Of a stretch of DNA of 64,000 nucleotides, positions 29,124 through 38,936 are shown piece by piece (position 1 is the stretch's first letter; each line of letters opens with the position of its first letter). The notes below the pieces were generated by a model. The model made no database searches and was not told the origin of the DNA. It saw nothing but the letters and a program-made list of their open reading frames with translations. The translations under genes and the position numbers were made by a program. This stretch comes from Chitinophaga rupis (lineage in GTDB: Bacteria > Bacteroidota > Bacteroidia > Chitinophagales > Chitinophagaceae). The stretch spans positions 1,110,085-1,174,084 of the forward strand of contig NZ_FOBB01000002.1 in NCBI RefSeq assembly GCF_900109685.1. The letters run 5' to 3'.

Positions 29124-29684
29124 TTGAAACTCTATATTAAAAATATGGTCTGTATCCGCTGTAAAATGGTCTTGAAAGACGAGCTGACCAAATTGGGATT
29201 GCATTATACGGTGGTAGAACTAGGCGAAGTAGAAGTTGTGGAGAATATTTCAGTCCAACAACATGACCAGCTCAAGGCTGGCCTGTTGAAGTGGGGGCTT
29301 GAGCTAATGGATGATAAAAAAAGCGTGTTGATCCAGAAGATAAAGAATGTGATCGTTGAATTGGTGCATTATTCAGAGGAACCCCTGACCATAAATTTTT
29401 CTGAATTTTTAAGCTCAAAATTAAACCACGACTACACTTATCTTTCCAACCTTTTTTCAGAAGTACAGGGCATTACCATCGAAAAGTTCATTATTACCCA
29501 TAAAATTGAGCGCGTAAAAGAATTGCTGGTGTACAATGAGCTTAATCTCACCCAAATTGCCGCACTGTTGCATTACAGCAGCGTGGCGCATCTTTCCACC
29601 CAGTTTAAGAAAACAACCGGCCTGACCCCTTCCCATTTTAAACAGCTTAAGGAGAAAAGACGCTCCATGCTAGACGATGTGTGA
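29124..29684 (+). CDS. AraC-family regulator with HMA-like N-terminus
   Basis: The 186-residue protein begins at a TTG (29124), chosen because it gives the N-terminus MKLYIKNMVC that this Bacteroidota family normally shows; an ATG at 29145 would remove part of the domain. Residues 1-70 resemble a heavy-metal-associated domain with a CxxC pair (CIRCKM). Residues about 85-180 form an AraC-type double HTH (IERVKELLVYNELNLTQIA, then SVAHLSTQFKKTTGLTPSHF). Metal sensing is a plausible inference. It precedes a cupin and a histidine kinase on the same strand. Confidence 0.85.
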   Translation: MKLYIKNMVCIRCKMVLKDELTKLGLHYTVVELGEVEVVENISVQQHDQLKAGLLKWGLELMDDKKSVLIQKIKNVIVELVHYSEEPLTINFSEFLSSKLNHDYTYLSNLFSEVQGITIEKFIITHKIERVKELLVYNELNLTQIAALLHYSSVAHLSTQFKKTTGLTPSHFKQLKEKRRSMLDDV

Positions 29685-29779
29685 ATAATGAAACATATTT
29701 ATGAAGTTATGTAATGCTTGCCGGCAAAAGGAGCCGGACCTTTGGGGCTGACACTTACAGTTAAATAAAACTTTGCATT

Positions 29780-30145
29780 ATGGATAATGAGCATAACGGC
29801 GGCAAGCAGGAATTTGCAGAACTCGAAAAATCAAAATCACACATTATTGTTGAGATTATTGAGTATATGGCCAATGCAGTAGTGATTAAAACCATTATCA
29901 GGAAATCAACCGGTAATATTAGCATCATGTCTTTTGACAGCGGAGAAGGGTTAACGGAGAAGACCTCTCCCTTTGACACTTTTGCCCAGATCATTGAAGG
30001 CAAGGCGGAGATCGTAATTGACCGGGTTTCACATAACCTGGAATCAGGCCAGGGAATTATTATACCTGCCCATGCGCCCAATTTCATACAACCAAACGGG
30101 CGGTTTAAGATGATCCTAACTATTATCAAAAGCGGATATGAGTAA
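29780..30145 (+). CDS. Small cupin-domain protein
   Basis: The 121 residues form a single cupin barrel: motif 1 around DSGEGLTEKTSPFDTFAQIIEG and motif 2 around LESGQGIIIPAHAPNFIQP. Motif 1 lacks the usual HxH pair, so metal binding may be reduced, while a His remains in motif 2. Small cupins of this kind often follow HMA-AraC regulators in Bacteroidota; the function is unknown. Ninety-five bases separate it from the regulator. Confidence 0.85.
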   Translation: MDNEHNGGKQEFAELEKSKSHIIVEIIEYMANAVVIKTIIRKSTGNISIMSFDSGEGLTEKTSPFDTFAQIIEGKAEIVIDRVSHNLESGQGIIIPAHAPNFIQPNGRFKMILTIIKSGYE

Positions 30146-30242
30146 GGGGAGTAACCTGTGAATTATATAACTAATTTATGGCTTCCTATAACAGATATAG
30201 GGTTAAATATATGCATCTTTACTTCGACTAAATCCCTGAATA

Positions 30243-31043
30243 ATGAAAACACTCACTGTTCGCACCAAAGCCAGATCCCTGGCTGGTTACGATTCATATA
30301 TTAATTTAGCTAACCACCTGATCTCAACAAATCGTAAAAGTCACCCTACGCCGCCGGCGCCTAAAAAAGTGATGGATTATCCCGTTCAGTTTTTAACAGC
30401 CATGGCGCATGAGCTTAGGAACCCTTTGACCAATATCAATTTATCCGTTGGTATGATTGAATCCGTAACAAAGAACGATGACCTGAAAGTATACCTGGAT
30501 ATTATTATGCGCAGCTCAATCCGGATCAACGATCTGATCACCGAGCTGCTTAACTACCAGCAGGAAGAGAACATGCCGGCAGCGCAATATTCCGTTCATC
30601 AGCTGCTGGATGAAGTACTTGAAACGGCCGGGGATCGCATCACACTTAAACATATTGAGGTTATAAAGCATTATGCTATCCAGGATTGCAAGATAAAAAT
30701 GAACAGGTTGAGAATGAAGATCGCATTGACTAATATTATTATTAATGCCATTGAAGCAATGACTTCGGGAAAAGGAATACTGAAGCTGACCACTAAATCG
30801 GTGTACGGTAAATATTTCATCCAGATAGAAGACAATGGATGCGGGATCAGTAAGGAGAACATGAAGAATATATTCAAACCCTATTTTACGAATAAGCAAG
30901 GTGGATTAGGCATTGGGTTGTCGACCACGTATGAGATCCTTGAGTCAGATCATGTAGAGATAGATGTAAAGTCAAAGGAGGGAGAAGGAACACGTTTCAG
31001 TCTTTTGTTTGATAAGAATTATCAGTATGGCGTTTTTGAGTAA
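30243..31043 (+). CDS. Histidine kinase without sensor domain
   Basis: The 266-residue soluble protein has HisKA with MAHELRNPLTNI (His56) and HATPase_c with N-box LTNIIINAIEAM, EDNGCGI and GLGIGLSTTYEI. The first 40 residues form no recognised sensor and there are no membrane segments, so input must come from another protein. There is no receiver and no response regulator beside it. It follows the cupin gene by about 97 bases. Confidence 0.9.
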   Translation: MKTLTVRTKARSLAGYDSYINLANHLISTNRKSHPTPPAPKKVMDYPVQFLTAMAHELRNPLTNINLSVGMIESVTKNDDLKVYLDIIMRSSIRINDLITELLNYQQEENMPAAQYSVHQLLDEVLETAGDRITLKHIEVIKHYAIQDCKIKMNRLRMKIALTNIIINAIEAMTSGKGILKLTTKSVYGKYFIQIEDNGCGISKENMKNIFKPYFTNKQGGLGIGLSTTYEILESDHVEIDVKSKEGEGTRFSLLFDKNYQYGVFE

Positions 31044-31375
31044 GAGCGTTAATTGAGGATCACATTGTTTTGAACCCGCATTGTTTTTTTAAGCAGAACA
31101 GCATAATTAAAAAGAGGCGACTGGGAATCTTATTTATATAGCAAACGAATTATATTTGTTTATTTATTATGTAATGCTAACGTTGGTAAGCTGAAAAAAA
31201 ATATTTTCTTTTACATCCGAAACTATACCTGGAAAGTAATGTTGTTACCCATAAGTGCATAAACCCATACTTTCTACTGCATGTTTTCATAAGCGATCAT
31301 AGTCACCCTATTTTGTGGATGTTGTGAGTGCCTGTGCTATGCCCGCTAGTCAGATCCCTAAATTAAATTGAGTAC
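31044..31375. promoter_or_regulatory. AT-rich intergenic region upstream of the Rhs block
   Basis: No gene is apparent in these 332 bases. TATATTTG at 31151-31158 matches the -7 consensus exactly, and a weaker TATTTTG lies near 31309. Either could drive the block beginning at 31376. No strong hairpin seen. Confidence 0.4.
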
Positions 31376-32848
31376 ATGCCTTACCATGAAAGCGCATCAT
31401 CGGTTAGCCATTGGTTGATCTGTTTTGCCGTTATATTCCTGTGCCTGATAAGTGGTTACGCAACGCGCGCACAAACCACAGATAGCACTGCTATTGCTGT
31501 ATCGCAGGTACCTGCTAAATATTTCTCACAGGTTACTGGCAAGTCTCAAAAAATGCAGCAGCTGGTTGACAAAAGCACCGCCAAAGCTCTGCAACGCCTG
31601 CAAAAGCAGGAAAAGAAAATGCAATCCAGACTGGCAAAGATCGATTCCATTGCAGCGAAAAATATTTTCAGTCACTCTATTGATTCACTCGGCAATTTAA
31701 AATCAAAGCTGCAGCAAAAAGCAGGCAAGTATAATCCATCTTCATTAGGGGCTAATTACTCCGGTTACCTGGATACGCTGCAAAATTCTTTATCCTTTCT
31801 CAAAAACGCCAAAAATCTTGGCGGCCAGTCTAAAGCCTTACAGGACAAGGTAAGTGGCTCCCTGAAAAGTGTGCAGGACCTGCAGGCGAAGTTCCAACAA
31901 GCAGAGCAGATCAAAGCCTATATCCGGGAACGCCGGCAGCAATTGAAGGCGCAGCTTGCACAGTATACCGGCTTCACTAAAGACCTGCAAGAATATAATA
32001 AGGAAGCTTATTACTACGGGCAACAGCTGAAAGAGTATAAAGAAGTGCTCAAGGATAAAAAGAAGGCGGAGGCCAAAGCCATGGAAGTTCTGAAGAAAGT
32101 ACCGGCTTATAACGACTTCCTGCAAAAACATTCTCAGCTGGCAAGTTTGTTCAACCTCTCCGGCGGCAGTAATACTGCGCAAAACCTGGAAGGCCTGCAA
32201 ACCCGCAACCAGGTGGAGCAGCTCATACAACAACGTTTAGGGGGCAGCGGGCCGGATGCACGGGCAGCCGTAAGTCAGCAGATGTCGCAGGCCAGGGAAC
32301 AGTTCAATGAGCTGAAGAAGAAATTCCCGGATGTAGATAACGCGGCAGACATGCCCGACTTCAAGCCCAATGAAATGAAGACCAAAAGCTTTGTGCAGCG
32401 GTTGGAGTTTGGCGGTAACATGCAGTTCGCCCGCTCTACACAATTCTATCCCACCACCAGTGATATTGCCGGGCAGGTAGCTTATAAATTCCATAAGAAC
32501 GGCACTGCTGGTGTAGGCGCTGCTTACAAATTAGGCATGGGCACCGGGTTTGATAACATCCGTTTTTCCAGCCAGGGCATGGGGCTGCGGTCTTTCCTGG
32601 ACTGGAAGCTGAAAGGCACCATTTATGTGAATGGCGGCTTTGAAGAGAATTACACCAGCAATTTCCAGAACACACAGCAGTTAAAGAGTGTAGACAACTG
32701 GCAGGGGAGTGCGTTGATCGGCATTAGTAAGAAGTATAAGATCAACAGCAAGCTGAAAGGCAACGTCATTTTGCTGTATGACTTTTTATATAACCAACAT
32801 GTGCCAAGAACCGATCCTATAAAATTAAGGTTGGGATATAATTTTTGA
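31376..32848 (+). CDS. Coiled-coil protein with C-terminal outer-membrane barrel
   Basis: The 490 residues begin with a signal peptide (about 1-32, ending TRAQ), then a long helical, Lys/Gln-rich coiled coil (about 50-330), then a C-terminal domain of about 150 residues with alternating strands (LEFGGNMQFARSTQFYP) ending in the outer-membrane-type LRLGYNF. I do not recognise a named family. It is the first gene of a same-strand series ending in an Rhs toxin, and might act as a surface anchor or export partner, which is inference from position only. Confidence 0.72.
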   Translation: MPYHESASSVSHWLICFAVIFLCLISGYATRAQTTDSTAIAVSQVPAKYFSQVTGKSQKMQQLVDKSTAKALQRLQKQEKKMQSRLAKIDSIAAKNIFSHSIDSLGNLKSKLQQKAGKYNPSSLGANYSGYLDTLQNSLSFLKNAKNLGGQSKALQDKVSGSLKSVQDLQAKFQQAEQIKAYIRERRQQLKAQLAQYTGFTKDLQEYNKEAYYYGQQLKEYKEVLKDKKKAEAKAMEVLKKVPAYNDFLQKHSQLASLFNLSGGSNTAQNLEGLQTRNQVEQLIQQRLGGSGPDARAAVSQQMSQAREQFNELKKKFPDVDNAADMPDFKPNEMKTKSFVQRLEFGGNMQFARSTQFYPTTSDIAGQVAYKFHKNGTAGVGAAYKLGMGTGFDNIRFSSQGMGLRSFLDWKLKGTIYVNGGFEENYTSNFQNTQQLKSVDNWQGSALIGISKKYKINSKLKGNVILLYDFLYNQHVPRTDPIKLRLGYNF

Positions 32849-32877
32849 GTATGCAGATAGAGTGCGTAATGTGAATC

Positions 32878-32885
32878 TATTTTTG
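32878..32885 (+). promoter_or_regulatory. Consensus -7 box before the first fibre-like gene
   Basis: TATTTTTG fits TAnnTTTG exactly and ends 31 bases before the ATG at 32917. It suggests an internal promoter for the downstream genes. No -33 element at normal spacing. Confidence 0.45.
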
Positions 32886-32916
32886 TTTTTCCTTTTGTAA
32901 ATAATCAATTCCCTAT

Positions 32917-34233
32917 ATGAGACAAGCTAAGTTTTTATTGTTTAGTATTTTTTTTGTGACCTTTGCTCTTACTGGCCAGGCCCAGATCTCCGGTACCTTT
33001 TCTGTCGGTGGCGATCTTACCAAATGGTATCCGGTTACTTTCAATGATAGTGCAGGCTGGTACAACAACGATGCTACAGAGTTAGAAATTGGCCGATCAG
33101 AATATCACCGGGATGGATCAGCTCGTGGTTCTCTGATTTCTAAATTCCGGTTCCATTCTTCTAATTGGGGTAATGGCTCAAACTTTATCGACGTTGATAT
33201 AAGGCAGGCACCTGCGGCGAATGTAGATTTTATCGCCGGCTGGAGGGATGCCAGTACAACTAATGCTACACGCCGATTCATTATCTGGCTTCGCGGGTCT
33301 ACGACTTATTCGTATAAATCAAATTACGCTGTTAACCCGGTTGTATATGATGGTGTACAAAACAGCCTTCCATATGTAGAATCAGGCGGGCCTTCGCACT
33401 CATACAAAACAGCGGTAGATTCTTATGTTAATAAGTACGGAATGTCATACAATAATGCTGCTTATTTCAATGGAACAACGAGCAGCTATTTTGCTGGCAA
33501 TCTTGGTATAGGTACTGATACCCCGCTTGCCAGGTTGCATGTAGAGGGGCTACAAGGAACTACGTTAGCAAAGTTCTCGCAAAATGACATTCCAGGTTCA
33601 GAGGCTTATTTAAACGTTTCAAATGGAACCGGCAGCAACGGATTGTTTTTTCCCGCAATTTCCGGGCGTTCAAAAGCACCGGGATTTCCATATGGCCTTT
33701 TTATCATTGGTGAATCGGAAGATGTAGTTCCTTCAGGAAGCTACACTGGTTATGGCGCGGTTGTAATTGATGGAAGGAACAAGACTGGTGATACATTAAT
33801 CAATAACAATGTATTTGCCGTCAACAATTATGGGAAAAATTATTTACTGGTTAAAGGTAACGGTTCTGTAGGCATTGGTACTCAGGATACGAAAGGTTAC
33901 AAGCTGGCTGTAAATGGCAGCGCCATTTTCACTAAAGTAAAGGTAGAGGCTTACAGCGGCTGGCCGGATTATGTGTTTGAGACCCCATACATACTTATGC
34001 CATTGGATTCCCTGGAAGGTTATGTGAAGGAGAATAAACATTTACCTGAGATACCCCCTGCGGCTATCGTCGAGAAAGAGGGATTGGATTTGGGAGAAAT
34101 AAATAAAACATTGACAAAGAAATTGGAGGAAGTAACTCTTTATCTTATCGAAATTAATAAACGTAACAAAGCGCTGGAAGAACGTTTACGGCAACTGGAG
34201 GCCCAATCACAGCGTCATAGTGTCAAAAAATAA
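32917..34233 (+). CDS. Tail-fibre-like secreted protein (copy 1)
   Basis: The 438-residue protein has a signal peptide (ending GQAQ) and an N-terminal beta domain. It then has a GIGTDTPLARLHVEG motif typical of Bacteroidota fibre-like proteins, a domain of about 110 residues shared with the next gene, and a C-terminal module (SGWPDYVFE, then NKHLPEIPPAA and a Leu-rich coiled coil). This C-terminal module resembles the trimerising chaperone region of tail-fibre proteins. Copy 2 follows directly. Their constant location before an Rhs pair suggests a structural role on the cell surface. Confidence 0.8.
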   Translation: MRQAKFLLFSIFFVTFALTGQAQISGTFSVGGDLTKWYPVTFNDSAGWYNNDATELEIGRSEYHRDGSARGSLISKFRFHSSNWGNGSNFIDVDIRQAPAANVDFIAGWRDASTTNATRRFIIWLRGSTTYSYKSNYAVNPVVYDGVQNSLPYVESGGPSHSYKTAVDSYVNKYGMSYNNAAYFNGTTSSYFAGNLGIGTDTPLARLHVEGLQGTTLAKFSQNDIPGSEAYLNVSNGTGSNGLFFPAISGRSKAPGFPYGLFIIGESEDVVPSGSYTGYGAVVIDGRNKTGDTLINNNVFAVNNYGKNYLLVKGNGSVGIGTQDTKGYKLAVNGSAIFTKVKVEAYSGWPDYVFETPYILMPLDSLEGYVKENKHLPEIPPAAIVEKEGLDLGEINKTLTKKLEEVTLYLIEINKRNKALEERLRQLEAQSQRHSVKK

Positions 34234-34287
34234 TTTGCTATGAAAAGTCATTCTAAGATTAAAATATAATTTAAAAAATTCCTTGTA

Positions 34288-35265
34288 ATGCAATTTAGCT
34301 TCATGGAAAGGATCACACGTTTGTACTTATTTATACTATTGCTCTTATCATATCACTACAGCAATGGCCAGCAACTTATTTTTGATACCCTAAAGACCGA
34401 CGAAGGGATTAATAAAAGTATTATTTGGTTGACATCCACATATGGCAGCGGATTTGGCCATAAAATATACAACTATGATCCAGGCATTAAAACAGATCTG
34501 CGTATTGCGGCCCGCCATAATACCAGCACCTGGACAGATGTGGTAACCATTACTTCAGACGCAAAAGTAGCCATTGGGTCTATTAACAATCCTGCAGCAA
34601 AATTACATGTTGATGGATTGCAGGGAGGACTTCTCGGCAAATTCACGCAGTCAAATGTGGCGCCAACAGATGCCTATTTGAATATTGGTAATCTCACTAA
34701 TAGTGTAGGATATTTTATACCGAATATAGTGGGACGTTCTTTGTCTCCGGGACGACCATTTGGGATTTATATAACGGGTGAAGCCCCTGATACCACTCCA
34801 ACGAGCGTGGATGTGAATCTTGCAGCAGTTGTATTGGATGGCCGGAATAAAACAGGGGCTGTTCTCGCAAATAACAATGTTCTTGCTGTTAATAGTTATG
34901 GTCAGAATTTGCTAATGGTAAAGGCTAATGGGTCTGTAGGAATCGGCACACAGGATACGAAAGGTTATAAGTTGGCCGTAAATGGTAACGCTATTTTTAC
35001 CAGGGTAAAGGTAGAGGCGTACAGCGGTTGGCCCGATTATGTGTTTGAGAAAGATTATCAATTGCCAGCTTTGATGGATATAGAAAAGTATATCCTCGAA
35101 CATAAACATTTACCGGATGTGCCTTCGGCCGCGATAGTGGAAAAGGAGGGACAGGACCTGGGGGAAATGAATAAGATCCTGATGCGGAAAGTGGAGGAAT
35201 TGACACTTTACCTCATCGCGCAGGATAAACGTATAAAAGACTTGGAACAAGCTTTAAAGAAATAA
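34288..35265 (+). CDS. Tail-fibre-like secreted protein (copy 2)
   Basis: The 325 residues begin with a signal peptide (LFILLLLSYHYSNGQ). From the AKLHVDGLQGG region onward the protein is closely similar to copy 1, including the nearly identical stretch GSVGIGTQDTKGYKLAVNG and the YVFEKDYQL..HKHLPDVPSA tail with its coiled coil. The N-terminal third differs, so the pair shares a conserved C-terminal stalk with variable heads. It ends ten bases before the next gene, implying a common message. Confidence 0.8.
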   Translation: MQFSFMERITRLYLFILLLLSYHYSNGQQLIFDTLKTDEGINKSIIWLTSTYGSGFGHKIYNYDPGIKTDLRIAARHNTSTWTDVVTITSDAKVAIGSINNPAAKLHVDGLQGGLLGKFTQSNVAPTDAYLNIGNLTNSVGYFIPNIVGRSLSPGRPFGIYITGEAPDTTPTSVDVNLAAVVLDGRNKTGAVLANNNVLAVNSYGQNLLMVKANGSVGIGTQDTKGYKLAVNGNAIFTRVKVEAYSGWPDYVFEKDYQLPALMDIEKYILEHKHLPDVPSAAIVEKEGQDLGEMNKILMRKVEELTLYLIAQDKRIKDLEQALKK

Positions 35266-35275
35266 TAACCCTGAT

Positions 35276-38200
35276 ATGAAGATTCTTATCAAAAGATATA
35301 CGGTGCTGGTCTTTGGAAACCTAAGCCCCGTCAAATGGTTTAGTAAAGCCGTAATTCCCTTTTTATTTTGGGTAGTACTTAGCTGTGCAGAGTTGCATGG
35401 CCAGGGAACAGATAACAAATTGTTGCCCGTCCTTACCCTTCCTTCGCCTGAAGCGGCCTCGCTGGGAAAATATGGGGTGTGGCCGGTATCACAATATACG
35501 GGTGTTCCGAATATTAGTATCCCGGTATATGAGATAAATATCAATGGGTTCACCTTGCCAATAACATTAAACTATCATGCTGGCGGCGTAAAAATAGATG
35601 ACAAATCCGCATGGGTGGGTACCAACTGGTCATTAAGTGCCGGTGGGATGATTGGGAGAACTGTTGTTGGGGGGTATGATGAGAATCCCAATGGGGGAAT
35701 AGCGAAAGCATTCAAATTTGGTTCCGGTATAAAAGATTTTTATAACCTGAATAGTAGTGATTACGACCTTTTCATTAATATTAAAAATGGTGTGGTAGAT
35801 GCAGAATCGGATGTGTACTACTATAATTTTGCAGGTTTGTCCGGCAAGATAATGGTCGATAGCAACTTTGTTGTAAGAACAATTCCGGCCAGCAACCTGA
35901 AATTTTTACTTACCCCATTTTCCGATCTTCTGCCAAATCCGCCTACCCGAACTGCCAACTCTGGTCAATGGGAAATTGCCGATGCCAATGGAAATATATA
36001 CAAATTTGGTATCAGTACGCAGGGTATTGAGATGACTAATGTTAGACAATCTACTGGTCAGATAGCCTCACAGGGAACGACAGCTCTATATCTTACCCAG
36101 GTTATACTGGCCAATAAAACAGATACGATTAATTTTGAATACGATGATAAGAATGAGTTCTACGCACTTCCATACACACAAACTTGCCGGGCTATTACCA
36201 CCGTTCTTTATCATGCAGGAGCTCCTCCAAATACAACTATTGATCAGGGTTGCGGAACATACGACGGGGTTTACAATACCAATCAAACATTGTTTAACGG
36301 TGAAACCCAGGGCAATGCGAAAAGAAGTTATTGTAGCGTTATCGGCAAGTCTCTATTAAAGAAGATTAAATGGCGTGGTGGCCAGATTGAGTTCAAAGCA
36401 GCAACCGTTAGACAGGACATGGCCAGTACAACGGGCAAAATGCTTGATAGTATTGTTGTTTCTAATTTACAGGGTACGCGCGTCAGGTCTACACAATTTC
36501 AGTACACTTACCTGAACGGGCGTTATTACCTGGATTCCTTAAAGACAAGTGGCAGTACTTCTTCAGATCCGTTAAAATATGGGTTTACATATATTAACAG
36601 AACAGACTTGCCACCCACTGAACCGCTTAAAGGTGCAAGCTCACTAAATTCGTTTGCGCAGGACCATTGGGGCTACTATAATGCCGCAACCAGTAACGCT
36701 AATTTGCTGCCACCGGATGCAAGCATGCCGGGCAGCGCAGCCGGTACTTTGTCCAGTGACAGGGAACCAGACACAATAGCAGTGCAAACAGGAACCCTTA
36801 GCAGGATCACCTATCCAACCGGCGGTTATACAGAATTTAAGTATGAAGCCAACAGGTATGATCCTTCCAGCCCTGCGAATGGTACCGGGCCGATTATCGA
36901 AACCCACGCATCAGCATCCATGAATCTTACTCAGCCTGTAGGCAAAATGATGGAGTTTGATGTGCCATTTGATCAGAACAATGCCCAGGTATCGATGCAT
37001 TTTAATGACTATGCACATCCTCCTAATAAAAGGGATGCAACCGTTCAGTACGTGAAAATTGACAGGAAATTATCATCTGGCCAATATCAGAATGTATATT
37101 ATTGGGATGCCTGGAATGACTTTCCAACGGGTACCGTAACACCAAATTCAAGGGGATATTATGATTTTGATGTCAACGTTAATCCAATAACCTTATCCTT
37201 CGGAACATATCGGATCTTTGTTAATGACTCCTGCCCGCTGTATACAGGAACATTGGAAGACTGTTTGAACGATCGGTACCCGGATCCGGATCCCGCGGAC
37301 GATGACTGGATCATACCCCGCGTTACTGCCACTGTCACATATCATAAATATGATGTAACAACCGGAGCGTTACCTGTTGGAGGTGGGCTTAGAGTAAAGG
37401 AAATACTAAGCTATAACAATGATAATACCCTGGCTGGTAGAAAAAAATATGAATACGACCCTGGTAATTTGTTGTTATACCCTGCTTATGCAAGGGTGTA
37501 TCAAAAATATACCGGTGTGCTCAATGTATGTTATTCCGAAGTAAAGTTGAGAGAAATTTCCAGTACCAGCCAAACCATATTGGGTTTTACGCAAGGGGCG
37601 GCCGTAGGTTATACACATGTGAAAGAAAAGGACCTGGATGCAGGTAACAACGACCTGGGATATACCAGCTACAACTTTTCATTCATTTCAGATTCGATCA
37701 ATTTGTTACATATTAACTCTTCTTATTGGACGGGATCTTCTGCAGAGGACCCCTCTTTTCCTGTTAATTCATTTGAGTATAAACGCGGGTTGCTATTATC
37801 AAAGTCAACGTATAAAAAAACTGGGACAACTTACATTAAAATAGATTCTCTGGATAACAAATATGATTTTAACGACTACAATGCTGCCAATTATTACTAT
37901 CGTCAACGTAACCTGAGGATTCGACAAATGGCCTATGGCAACTTTGGTGCACCACTCGAAGAGTCGCAATGGTGGCACAATCCTACAGCGGGAGATGACC
38001 GGGAGTTTTCTTACGCAACTTATGAATACATTACCAGCTGGGTAAAACAGCTGTCCAGCGAACAGATCACCTATGATCAAAATGGAGCCAATCCACTCAG
38101 TAATCTTACTACCTATTACTATGACAATCCTTCACACATGCTGCCTACACGGGTTGAACTTACAAAAAGTGATGGCCGTAAGATGATCTCGTATACAAAT

Positions 38201-38926
38201 TATCCGCAGGATTATGCAGCCGGTACAACGTTTATAGACGATATGGTGGCAGCTAATATCATTGCAAAGCCTATAGAAAATATTGCCTACCAATTAGATG
38301 CCGGTGGAAATGCAAGCATTTTGAAAGGAACTATTACTGTTTATAAGACAGGTGGTAAGGGAATTGTTGACAGGCTAAAACTATTAAATACAGATAGGCC
38401 TGTTCCTCTAAGCGGCTTTAAATTTTCTAACGAAAGTTTAGGGGTACTTCCATTTACTACTACCGCCAAAACTGCTCTGCTGCCGGATAACCGGTATGTT
38501 GACCGTATGCTGATAACAAGTGTTAGTGCCTATGGAAACCCACAAGAGCAGCAAAAGACCGATGATGTTAAAGAGGTTTACTTATGGGGATACAAGGGAG
38601 TATACCCGGTAGCTAAAATAATAGGCACAGATTACAGTACTGCCAGTGCTTTTATTAGTAATATGAATATTTTAGACAATCCTTCTTCGGATCAGCAGCT
38701 CAGGGATGAGTTAAATAAGATCCGTACTGGTTTGGCTGCTACAAGTGCAATGGTGATGACCTATACCTATTCGCCATTATTAGGAATAACAAGTGAGACA
38801 GATGCTAATGGCAGAACCACTTATTATGAATACGATGGTTTTGGCCGCCTGAAGCTGGTGAAAAACCAGGATGGAAAGATCATTAAACAATATGATTACC
38901 AATTTCAGAAGCCTATTACCCAGTAA
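35276..38926 (+). CDS. Large YD/Rhs-type protein (Rhs partner, no toxin tip)
   Basis: The 1216-residue protein has an N-terminal hydrophobic segment (about 20-40) and then a conserved opening (KYGVWPVSQYTGVPNISIPVY, shown in part) typical of the upstream member of Bacteroidota Rhs pairs. A long beta-rich body follows, ending in a YD repeat (NGRTTYYEYDGFGRLKLV). There is no Rhs core signature and no toxin domain. The Rhs protein with the core starts ten bases later, so the two may assemble as a split Rhs shell; that is inference. Confidence 0.82.
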   Translation: MKILIKRYTVLVFGNLSPVKWFSKAVIPFLFWVVLSCAELHGQGTDNKLLPVLTLPSPEAASLGKYGVWPVSQYTGVPNISIPVYEININGFTLPITLNYHAGGVKIDDKSAWVGTNWSLSAGGMIGRTVVGGYDENPNGGIAKAFKFGSGIKDFYNLNSSDYDLFINIKNGVVDAESDVYYYNFAGLSGKIMVDSNFVVRTIPASNLKFLLTPFSDLLPNPPTRTANSGQWEIADANGNIYKFGISTQGIEMTNVRQSTGQIASQGTTALYLTQVILANKTDTINFEYDDKNEFYALPYTQTCRAITTVLYHAGAPPNTTIDQGCGTYDGVYNTNQTLFNGETQGNAKRSYCSVIGKSLLKKIKWRGGQIEFKAATVRQDMASTTGKMLDSIVVSNLQGTRVRSTQFQYTYLNGRYYLDSLKTSGSTSSDPLKYGFTYINRTDLPPTEPLKGASSLNSFAQDHWGYYNAATSNANLLPPDASMPGSAAGTLSSDREPDTIAVQTGTLSRITYPTGGYTEFKYEANRYDPSSPANGTGPIIETHASASMNLTQPVGKMMEFDVPFDQNNAQVSMHFNDYAHPPNKRDATVQYVKIDRKLSSGQYQNVYYWDAWNDFPTGTVTPNSRGYYDFDVNVNPITLSFGTYRIFVNDSCPLYTGTLEDCLNDRYPDPDPADDDWIIPRVTATVTYHKYDVTTGALPVGGGLRVKEILSYNNDNTLAGRKKYEYDPGNLLLYPAYARVYQKYTGVLNVCYSEVKLREISSTSQTILGFTQGAAVGYTHVKEKDLDAGNNDLGYTSYNFSFISDSINLLHINSSYWTGSSAEDPSFPVNSFEYKRGLLLSKSTYKKTGTTYIKIDSLDNKYDFNDYNAANYYYRQRNLRIRQMAYGNFGAPLEESQWWHNPTAGDDREFSYATYEYITSWVKQLSSEQITYDQNGANPLSNLTTYYYDNPSHMLPTRVELTKSDGRKMISYTNYPQDYAAGTTFIDDMVAANIIAKPIENIAYQLDAGGNASILKGTITVYKTGGKGIVDRLKLLNTDRPVPLSGFKFSNESLGVLPFTTTAKTALLPDNRYVDRMLITSVSAYGNPQEQQKTDDVKEVYLWGYKGVYPVAKIIGTDYSTASAFISNMNILDNPSSDQQLRDELNKIRTGLAATSAMVMTYTYSPLLGITSETDANGRTTYYEYDGFGRLKLVKNQDGKIIKQYDYQFQKPITQ

Positions 38927-38936
38927 TTGATAACCC

